DNA from: an archaeon
GTDB taxonomy: Archaea; Hydrothermarchaeota; Hydrothermarchaeia; JALTZZ01; JALUTC01
Direction: 5' to 3'
DNA length: 6,853 nt
Assembly: GCA_027051265.1 (NCBI GenBank)
Contig: JALTZH010000016.1
Location: 1-6,853, forward strand
Positions 1-4,883 of the stretch are shown one piece after another. The stretch's first letter is position 1. Each line of letters opens with the position of its first letter. A model generated the notes under the pieces. That model made no database searches and was not told the origin of the DNA. It saw only the letters and a program-made list of their open reading frames with translations. Made by a program: the position numbers and the translations under genes.

Positions 1-1
1 G

Positions 2-169
2 TTATGTTCATTGAAAGGCAAATTCATAAGAGCAAGCATAGTAAAAAATTCAGTAGTATTATTGGTTGCATAGATAAAATTAGGAGAAATAAAGTTTACG
101 ATCAACGAAAAAATCATAAGAATAACATTTAAGAAGAAATCAACTAAAATAATAAAAAAATTAAAATCT
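2..169 (+). pseudogene. Possible decayed upstream part of the IleRS gene, interrupted by in-frame TAG
   Basis: No complete gene fits here. In the frame of the downstream IleRS fragment, codons are open from base 2 to 70, stop at TAG 71-73, then run open again into the ATG at 170. The part after the stop (IKLGEIKFTINEK, then IIRITFKKKSTKIIKKL) resembles the IleRS linker before the C-terminal domain, although the usual LGPKFGK-like stretch is missing. The part before the stop (LCSLKGKFIRASIVKNSVV) is only faintly compatible with the WPL-type motif and linker of IleRS. No other frame gives a convincing protein. The pseudogene reading is an inference from weak similarity. Confidence 0.35.
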
Positions 170-610
170 ATGGATATATCAAAGGAAGATTTAGAAAAAG
201 GAATTAAACTAAAGGTAGATAAAGAATCCATAACAATAGATGAGAGATTCTTTGAAATTGAAAAAATTTTACCAAAGGGATATGAATATGAAAAGTTCAG
301 TAAGGGTTTTGTAATAATTAACACTGAGATTGATGAGGAACTGTTATCCTATGCATTTGCGAGAGAAATTGTTAGAAGAATCCAGCATATGAGAAAGGAA
401 TTGAATTTAAACGTTGAAGATTTTATAGAAGCAAGAGTAGAAGTTAAAAAAGAAAAACTTACTGAATTGATTAAAAAACATATAAATTATATCTCCAGAG
501 AAACAAGAGCAAAAAGGCTAATGATTGATACAACAATAATACATGAAGGCTATATAAAGGAATGGGATATTAATGGAGAAAGTTTTAAAATATCCATTAA
601 AAAGATATAA
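170..610 (+). CDS. ileS: C-terminal domain of isoleucyl-tRNA synthetase, stand-alone fragment (probable remnant)
   Basis: The 146 residues match only the last domain of archaeal/eukaryotic-type IleRS, the part after the anticodon-binding helices. Seen: a PKGYEYEKFSKGFVIINT segment followed by IDEELLSYAFAREIVRRIQ and HMRKELNLNVEDFIEARVEV (residues about 35-92), then a natural-looking end, EWDINGESFKISIKKI. The HIGH and KMSKS motifs, the editing domain and the zinc site of a full-length enzyme (about 1000 residues) are all absent, so it cannot charge tRNA alone. The reading frame stays open upstream of this ATG to a TAG at 71-73, and those codons (for example KKKSTKIIKKLKSMD) still look like the preceding IleRS linker. 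The ATG at 170 may therefore be an internal Met rather than a true start; no Shine-Dalgarno precedes it. It could be a decayed gene, the 3' part of a split gene, or a sequence error. The family call is firm; the functional status is open. Confidence 0.72.
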   Translation: MDISKEDLEKGIKLKVDKESITIDERFFEIEKILPKGYEYEKFSKGFVIINTEIDEELLSYAFAREIVRRIQHMRKELNLNVEDFIEARVEVKKEKLTELIKKHINYISRETRAKRLMIDTTIIHEGYIKEWDINGESFKISIKKI

Positions 611-630
611 TTTTTTAATATTAATTTTTT
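611..630 (+). terminator. Oligo-T tracts after the IleRS fragment
   Basis: Two runs of six T (611-616 and 625-630) follow directly after the TAA stop, separated by AATATTAA. Archaeal RNA polymerase terminates at U-rich tracts without needing a hairpin, so this is a plausible 3' end. The rest of the gap up to 756 is AT-rich and shows no ORF or RNA gene. Confidence 0.5.
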
Positions 631-726
631 AAAATATTTTAATATGGAAATTATAACTATTTAGGTAATGAAGAAGTAAAAAAGTTTCATTAACATAACA
701 ACATGATACTCTGTAGAAGAAGAAGG

Positions 727-742
727 TTATATCATATTTAAA
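727..742 (+). promoter_or_regulatory. TATA-like promoter boxes of dph6
   Basis: TTATAT at 727-732 is centred about 27 bases before the TTG start at 757, the spacing expected for a leaderless archaeal transcript. A second AT-rich box, TATTTAAA at 735-742, lies about 18 bases before the start and would instead give a start point just inside the ORF. No convincing Shine-Dalgarno precedes the TTG, which supports leaderless expression. In such AT-rich DNA this is suggestive only. Confidence 0.4.
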
Positions 743-756
743 CTATACTTGAAGTA

Positions 757-1443
757 TTGATAGCTGTTTCAATATTAAGTGGAGGAAAAGATAGCAATTA
801 TGCATTATACTTGGCTGAAAAGGAATATGGTGAAGTTGAATATATATTGACACTAAAGCCTAAAAAATATTCCTATGCTTTTCATATTCCAAACGTTGAT
901 TTCGTTTCTCTACAAGTTAAAGCCATGGGAAAAAAACATATAATGAAACAAGTTTCAGGTGAAAAAAACAAAGAATTAGATGAATTTAAAAATATATTAA
1001 AAAAGTTAAAAAAGGAATACGGTATCGAATACGTAATATCTGGTGTTATAAAATCAAATTATCAAAAGAAAGCTTTAGATAACATTTGCAAAGATTTAGG
1101 ATTGAAACATATCTCTCCACTTTGGCAGAGAGATGAAGAGGAATTATGGAAGGAAATGCTTAAATTAAAGTTTGATATAATAATAACATCCGTTGCAACA
1201 TATGGTCTTGATACTAGCTGGTTAGGTAAAAGAATAGGATATGATGAGTTCAAGACAATATCATATCTTTCAAAAAAGCATGGCTTTAATTTATCGTTTG
1301 AAGGTGGCGAAGCTGAAACTTTTGTTCTTTATATGCCATTATATAAAAAAAGAATAAAAATACTTAAAGCTGAAACTGTTATAGAATCTGAGCAATGTGG
1401 TTTTTATATTATAAAAGATGCAACACTTGTATCATTGATTTAG
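757..1443 (+). CDS. dph6: Diphthine--ammonia ligase (diphthamide synthetase), Dph6/ATP_bind_4 family
   Basis: The protein should catalyse the last step of diphthamide formation on archaeal elongation factor 2, the ATP-dependent amidation of diphthine with ammonia in the cytoplasm. Seen: an N-terminal PP-loop, SILSGGKDSNYAL (residues 5-17), that binds ATP and forms an adenylate; a central SGVIKSNYQ and ISPLWQRDEEEL region; a DTSWLGKRI segment; and the family signature EGGEAETFVLYMPLYKKR near the C-terminus. The length of 228 residues is normal for the single-domain archaeal form. The start is TTG: it is the only sensible start after the upstream stop at 739-741 and it keeps the short N-terminus typical of the family. 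The neighbouring genes are not functionally linked; the gene seems to be its own unit, with a TATA-like box upstream and T runs downstream. Family assignment is strong; the start is fairly sure. Confidence 0.9.
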   Translation: MIAVSILSGGKDSNYALYLAEKEYGEVEYILTLKPKKYSYAFHIPNVDFVSLQVKAMGKKHIMKQVSGEKNKELDEFKNILKKLKKEYGIEYVISGVIKSNYQKKALDNICKDLGLKHISPLWQRDEEELWKEMLKLKFDIIITSVATYGLDTSWLGKRIGYDEFKTISYLSKKHGFNLSFEGGEAETFVLYMPLYKKRIKILKAETVIESEQCGFYIIKDATLVSLI

Positions 1444-1478
1444 TTAGTTAAATTCATAGTTGGGTATCTGAACATTCA

Positions 1479-1484
1479 TTTTTT
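1479..1484 (+). terminator. Oligo-T tract after dph6
   Basis: A run of six T lies about 36 bases after the dph6 TAG stop, with a T5 run at 1510-1514 behind it. Either fits an archaeal U-tract terminator. The intergenic stretch 1444-1572 holds no ORF or RNA gene that I can support. Confidence 0.35.
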
Positions 1485-1572
1485 CATTGCTAACTGTATG
1501 ATAATTTAATTTTTAAAACAGTTTCATCTGAGCCTCTTATGCTTTCACAAAGTATCATGTCAAAGAATTTCT

Positions 1573-1597
1573 ATGTTATAAATCTAATGTTATAAAT
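1573..1597 (+). promoter_or_regulatory. Duplicated TATA-like element before the radical SAM gene
   Basis: The 11-mer ATGTTATAAAT occurs twice, at 1573-1583 and 1587-1597, separated by CTA (period 14). Each copy contains TTATAAAT, a good archaeal TATA box. The upstream copy is centred about 31 bases before the ATG at 1611 and the downstream copy about 17 bases before it. The upstream copy would give a leaderless or near-leaderless mRNA, which fits the absence of a Shine-Dalgarno before this ATG. Confidence 0.55.
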
Positions 1598-1610
1598 TAA
1601 ATATAATTAT

Positions 1611-3044
1611 ATGGCTGATGTTAATACGATTCTTTTGTTCAACCTAGTAATGAATAATCCTATTGTTCGAAATATATTAAAAAATTTGAATCAATATTGT
1701 GAAATCGATGAAAAAAATAGATTGGAAGTTTGTTTGGAATTATATACTGGTGTGAGAAAAAATGCTTGCATGAAATGTAAAATATCTTATAAATTTGTTA
1801 AATATATTATAAAAATTTCTTCTTTAATCTTTGGAACAGACGAAGAAGAGATTAAAAATAGGTTTAAAGATGTCTATTGGAGAAGAGGTCTTGTTTCAGT
1901 ATTAAAAGGAATAGCACTTTTCGGTATAAATAGACCTTTCACTCCAGGTGCTCCATTCCAAATTGTTTGGAATATAACCAGAAGATGTAATCTGAGATGC
2001 AAGCATTGTTATGAAGATGCAGGTAAAAAAGATATAGAATTGGATACTAATGATGCCAAAAGAGCTATTGATATCTTATCTAAATCCGGTGTTGTTATTC
2101 TAGCATTTTCTGGAGGAGAACCTCTAGTTAGAGAAGATATCTTTGAACTAATTAGATATGCAACAAGTAAAGGTTTATATACAGCAATTGCCACAAATGG
2201 AACCTTACTTACAAAGGAAAATGTAAAACGTCTTAAAGAATCAGGTTTAGGTTTTGTTCAGATTAGTTTAGATGGTATGAAAGAGTTTCATGAAGAATTC
2301 AGAGGAGTTAAAGGAATTTACGAAAAAGTTCTTGAAGGGATCAGAAATTCAGTAAACGCTGGATTCTTTACAGAAATAGCTACAACAATTACAAAATTGA
2401 ACATGGATCAAATACCTAAGATAATAGAACTAGCTGAGCAATTAAACGTTAATTGGGTCATGCTATATAATTTCATACCTGTTGGTAGAGGAAGAGATAT
2501 TATAGAAGTTGATTTAACTCCTGATGAAAGAGAAGATATTCTTAGATTTGCATTCAAAGAAACTTGTAGAAGAAGAACCGATATATTATCAACAGCTCCT
2601 CAATATGCGAGAGTTGCATTGCAATGTGAGGGAGAGGGAATAATACCTACACATTTCTATAATCCCAATTTGAAGGGAAGATTGAAAAGCTTAGCATCAT
2701 TTATAGGTGGATGTGGAGCAGGTAGATTTTATCTGGCAATGGAACCAAACGGAGATATATATCCTTGCGTCTTCTTTCCAAGAGATAAAAAATATCTCAT
2801 AGGAAATATATTGGAAGATGATTTTGAGGAACTATGGATTAACAGCAAGTTACTAAAAGAATTAAGGGACAAAAATATATTAAAAGGAAATTGTGGTCAA
2901 TGTAACTATAGATTTTACTGCGGTGGTTGTAGAGCAAGAGCAGTAAATTACTTCAATGATCATTTAGCACCAGATCCGGGATGTATAAACAACAAGCAAA
3001 TATGGATTGAGTTAAAAAATAAAATTATAGCAAGAGTTATTTAA
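1611..3044 (+). CDS. Radical SAM protein with C-terminal SPASM domain and Cys-containing N-terminal extension
   Basis: A radical S-adenosylmethionine enzyme, probably modifying a peptide, protein or tetrapyrrole-type substrate that cannot be named from sequence. Domains: an N-terminal extension (1-115) with Cys30, Cys41, Cys53 and Cys56; a radical SAM core (about 116-330) with the [4Fe-4S]/SAM motif CNLRCKHC (Cys126, 130, 133), the GGEP motif at 168-171, ATNGTLL (194-200) and QISLDG (217-222); and a SPASM region (about 365-460) with Cys368, Cys386, Cys428, Cys431, Cys437, Cys440 and Cys458, enough for auxiliary clusters. The PNGDIYPC and CNYRFYCGGCRARA motifs place it near the AhbC/AhbD/NirJ-like SPASM proteins, but it is about 80 residues longer at the N-terminus and no haem pathway gene is nearby, so a haem role is not claimed. 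ATG is chosen because the duplicated TATA box lies at leaderless spacing. The 3' end overlaps the convergent hdrB gene by 8 bases. Confidence 0.85.
   Translation: MADVNTILLFNLVMNNPIVRNILKNLNQYCEIDEKNRLEVCLELYTGVRKNACMKCKISYKFVKYIIKISSLIFGTDEEEIKNRFKDVYWRRGLVSVLKGIALFGINRPFTPGAPFQIVWNITRRCNLRCKHCYEDAGKKDIELDTNDAKRAIDILSKSGVVILAFSGGEPLVREDIFELIRYATSKGLYTAIATNGTLLTKENVKRLKESGLGFVQISLDGMKEFHEEFRGVKGIYEKVLEGIRNSVNAGFFTEIATTITKLNMDQIPKIIELAEQLNVNWVMLYNFIPVGRGRDIIEVDLTPDEREDILRFAFKETCRRRTDILSTAPQYARVALQCEGEGIIPTHFYNPNLKGRLKSLASFIGGCGAGRFYLAMEPNGDIYPCVFFPRDKKYLIGNILEDDFEELWINSKLLKELRDKNILKGNCGQCNYRFYCGGCRARAVNYFNDHLAPDPGCINNKQIWIELKNKIIARVI
3014..3024 (-). terminator. U-rich tract after hdrB, inside the radical SAM gene
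   Basis: On the minus strand, after the hdrB stop at 3037-3039, the transcript reads through a U4 and then a U6 run (complement of the A runs at 3021-3024 and 3014-3019). This could end the hdr operon transcript within the 3' end of the opposing radical SAM gene. The tract is short and the call is tentative. Confidence 0.3.
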
Positions 3045-3909
3045 ACTGTTCTAAAATTTTTTTTGGTTTTATCTTATTTTGATCAAAACCCAACTCTGAA
3101 ACTGGAATACCTAATGCTAATCCTAAAACCTGTGGATAATGAAGGACTGGAATATTTAGGTTTATCTTTTCTTTCATTCTTAATTCAAGTTGCCCCATCT
3201 CATATTGGAGATAACATGCTGGACATATTGTTACGAGAGCATCAACGTTTAAATCTTTTAATTCTTCTAACTTTCTTCTAAGCAATGTAATCGAAACCTT
3301 GTCGTTTATTCCTCTTGCATAATTGCCACAGCAAAGATGTTTTGTTATATAATTAACCGATTCAGCTCCAGTTACTTCTATTAATTCATCCATCTTTTCA
3401 GGTTCTATTGGGTTATCAAAATTCATATAACTACTAGGTCTTACTATATGACATCCTACATGTACAGCAAATCTTAAACCATTCAAATTGTTCTTAACGT
3501 TTTCTTTTATCCTCTCTAATCCAACATCGTTATATAACACGTGGATTATATGTTTAATATTGAGCTTTCCTGAAACACTTAAGTTAAACTTTTCGGTTAA
3601 GAATTTGTTAATTTCTTCTCGTTTTTCTTTATCTTCTTTTATAATCTTGTTTGCATGTATGAGAGAGTTTGCACATCCATTACACATCGTAACGATATCG
3701 TTTCCAATATTTTCTGCTAATGCAAGATTGTACGATGCCATCCTTAACCATGTTTCTTCTGAAATAGATTCAAAAGGAAATCCACAGCATACGAAATTTT
3801 CAAGATATTTTAATTCTATTCCTAATTTTTCAAAGACCTTTTTAGTTGAAAGCTCGTAATTTAATTCTTTTGCAGGTATAACACAACCAAGATATAACGT
3901 ATATCTCAT
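3037..3909 (-). CDS. hdrB: CoB-CoM heterodisulfide reductase subunit B-like protein (HdrB)
   Basis: Catalytic subunit of a soluble HdrABC-type complex. In characterised HdrB two non-cubane [4Fe-4S] clusters cleave a disulfide such as CoM-S-S-CoB. Both CCG cysteine motifs are present and complete: Cys9, Cys41-Cys42-Gly43, Cys76, Cys79, and Cys153, Cys193-Cys194-Gly195, Cys229, Cys232. The length of 290 residues is normal for the family, with no membrane segment or signal peptide. The ATG is preceded by AGGTGAT, which overlaps the hdrC stop codon; the gap to hdrC is 8 bases, so the two are translated from one message. The 3' end overlaps the convergent radical SAM gene by 8 bases. In an organism without methanogenesis the disulfide substrate could be something else; no mcr or coenzyme M gene is in view. 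The HdrB family call is strong. Confidence 0.93.
   Translation of the reverse strand: MRYTLYLGCVIPAKELNYELSTKKVFEKLGIELKYLENFVCCGFPFESISEETWLRMASYNLALAENIGNDIVTMCNGCANSLIHANKIIKEDKEKREEINKFLTEKFNLSVSGKLNIKHIIHVLYNDVGLERIKENVKNNLNGLRFAVHVGCHIVRPSSYMNFDNPIEPEKMDELIEVTGAESVNYITKHLCCGNYARGINDKVSITLLRRKLEELKDLNVDALVTICPACYLQYEMGQLELRMKEKINLNIPVLHYPQVLGLALGIPVSELGFDQNKIKPKKILEQFK
3057..3064 (+). terminator. T8 tract after the radical SAM gene, inside hdrB
   Basis: Eight consecutive T on the + strand begin 12 bases after the radical SAM stop codon, followed by more T-rich sequence. This fits an archaeal U-tract terminator for the rightward transcript. It lies within the last codons of the opposing hdrB gene, because the two genes overlap tail to tail. 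Confidence 0.45.
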
Positions 3910-3912
3910 ACA

Positions 3913-3919
3913 ATCACCT
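3913..3919 (-). promoter_or_regulatory. Ribosome binding site of hdrB
   Basis: AGGTGAT on the minus strand, complementary to the CACCU of the archaeal 16S 3' end, lies 3 bases before the hdrB ATG and overlaps the hdrC TAG stop. It supports this ATG as the start and suggests coupling with hdrC. Confidence 0.7.
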
Positions 3920-4412
3920 AATCTTCTAAAATTTTATTCAAACCAGTGGATTCTATTATTGTTTTTGCAACCTCTTCTTTTACAACAGGTTTTGGAAGAC
4001 CCATCTTTTCCCTTTTCTTTAAAATTAACCCTGAAAATGCTTCAGGTTTTCCTCCATAAGCACCTGTTGAAACACCTGTTGAGTATATTGCTTTAACTAA
4101 TCCTACATATTTCCGAGGTTTTTTAATGCCTCTCTTTATTACTTCTTCATATAACTTAAAGAAGATTTCAGTAATTTTAACGTTTTGTGGGCATTTTTCC
4201 ATGCAAATAAAACATTCCACGCAATACCATATTTCTTCATTGTTTAAAACACTATCGATACCATATAGTTTTATCTTATCTATTATTCTTCTTGGATTAA
4301 ATCTTTCTTCAACTCTTGCAACCGGACATGTTCCTGTACATGTTCCACATTGATAACACAACGTGCTGTTTAATTTCTTCAATTCATCTTCTAATTTTAA
4401 ACTCAAAATCAT
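3918..4412 (-). CDS. hdrC: CoB-CoM heterodisulfide reductase subunit C-like protein (HdrC)
   Basis: Iron-sulfur relay subunit that passes electrons from HdrA to HdrB in the cytoplasmic complex. Two [4Fe-4S] motifs are visible: CYQCGTCTGTCP (Cys19, 22, 25, 29) and CVECFICMEKCP (Cys64, 67, 70, 74), each CX2CX2CX3CP and about 45 residues apart, as in HdrC. The NPRRII segment and the helical C-terminal half (YEEVIKRGIKKPRKYVG onward) also fit. At 164 residues it is a little short of many HdrC proteins but has all the ligands. The annotated ATG overlaps the stop of the upstream ferredoxin gene by 4 bases (ATGA). A GGAGGTGA site abuts this ATG with no spacer, so translation might really begin at the TTG two codons later (4404-4406), which has a 6-base spacer. 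The next gene, hdrB, starts 8 bases downstream. Confidence 0.93.
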   Translation of the reverse strand: MILSLKLEDELKKLNSTLCYQCGTCTGTCPVARVEERFNPRRIIDKIKLYGIDSVLNNEEIWYCVECFICMEKCPQNVKITEIFFKLYEEVIKRGIKKPRKYVGLVKAIYSTGVSTGAYGGKPEAFSGLILKKREKMGLPKPVVKEEVAKTIIESTGLNKILED

Positions 4413-4867
4413 TCACCTCCTAAAAATCTCCTCATATTTATCTCATGATCGAATGACAATGCTCCAGTAGGACATAGGTCAACGCATTTCTTACAACTTA
4501 TACATTTTTCTTCGTTATGTTCTACACTACCATATCCAGGTAAACCTTCTGGAACTTCAACTATACCACTCAATTCTTTCTGAGCAATTTCCAAAATAAG
4601 TTCATATATTATTTTTCTCTTCCAATATAATTTGGAATAATCAGCTTCCTTTATAGATTTTAGATCAAAGATTCTAACAGTGCTATATGCTTTAGTTGGA
4701 CAATTTTCATAACAGTTAAGACATGCTATACATTTATCTCTTTCATATTTCACTCTTCCAAAATTGTAAAAACATGTTCTTATTTTAACTATGTCTGGTT
4801 TCTTCTTAGCAAGTTTTTTAATGAAAACACCAAGCAATTCCATATTTTTTAGCTTGATTTCCTTCAT
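4409..4867 (-). CDS. Two-cluster [4Fe-4S] ferredoxin-like protein inserted in the hdr operon
   Basis: A 152-residue soluble iron-sulfur protein, probably an electron carrier or extra subunit of the Hdr complex. Two CX2CX2CX3CP motifs are seen: CIACLNCYENCP (Cys46, 49, 52, 56) and CISCKKCVDLCP (Cys122, 125, 128, 132), so two [4Fe-4S] clusters are expected. Unlike a classic 8Fe ferredoxin, the motifs are separated by about 65 residues containing a charged, probably helical segment (about 68-100) and a Gly/Pro-rich turn (EVPEGLPGYGS). There is a lone Cys32 in the N-terminal part. I do not recognise a named family. The gene lies 9 bases after hdrA and overlaps hdrC by 4 bases, so it is co-transcribed and likely coupled. 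The start is supported by GAGGTGAT 8 bases upstream. It might link HdrA to HdrC or supply or accept ferredoxin-level electrons; this is inference from position. Confidence 0.85.
   Translation of the reverse strand: MKEIKLKNMELLGVFIKKLAKKKPDIVKIRTCFYNFGRVKYERDKCIACLNCYENCPTKAYSTVRIFDLKSIKEADYSKLYWKRKIIYELILEIAQKELSGIVEVPEGLPGYGSVEHNEEKCISCKKCVDLCPTGALSFDHEINMRRFLGGE
4413..4420 (-). promoter_or_regulatory. Ribosome binding site of hdrC, zero spacing to ATG
   Basis: GGAGGTGA on the minus strand is the strongest Shine-Dalgarno in the window, but it touches the annotated ATG directly. It is embedded in the last codons (Gly-Gly-Glu) of the upstream ferredoxin gene. A TTG at 4404-4406 in the same frame would have a 6-base spacer and could be the real start. 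Confidence 0.65.
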
Positions 4868-4875
4868 TGCAAATC

Positions 4876-4883
4876 ATCACCTC
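4876..4883 (-). promoter_or_regulatory. Ribosome binding site of the ferredoxin-like gene
   Basis: GAGGTGAT on the minus strand lies 8 bases before the ATG at 4867 and overlaps the hdrA stop, which is a double TGA TGA. It supports the chosen start and tight linkage to hdrA. Confidence 0.65.

Noticed and set aside
71-73. In-frame TAG before the IleRS fragment read as pyrrolysine
   Set aside because: TAG is used as an ordinary stop for dph6 and hdrC in this window, no pyl genes are visible, and IleRS is not a known pyrrolysine protein. Gene decay or a split gene is simpler.
615-640. Palindromes TTAATATTAA and AAAATATTTT downstream of the IleRS fragment
   Set aside because: Low-complexity A/T sequence; treated as part of the U-tract terminator region rather than as protein-binding sites.
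1442-1495. Inverted repeat AGTTAG / CTAACT after dph6
   Set aside because: The arms are six bases with a loop of more than 40 bases, easily expected by chance in AT-rich DNA.
1497-1532. Possible C/D box small RNA (ATGATAA ... CTGA) in the gap before the radical SAM gene
   Set aside because: The C box is imperfect, no matching internal boxes or terminal stem were found, and short matches are common here.
1611-3044. Naming the radical SAM gene AhbD or AhbC (haem synthesis)
   Set aside because: The SPASM motif is similar, but the protein is longer at the N-terminus and no siroheme or Ahb pathway gene is adjacent, so the function is left open.
3488-3859. 123-codon + strand ORF within hdrB
   Set aside because: Antisense shadow of the conserved HdrB cysteine-motif region; no ribosome site or family resemblance.
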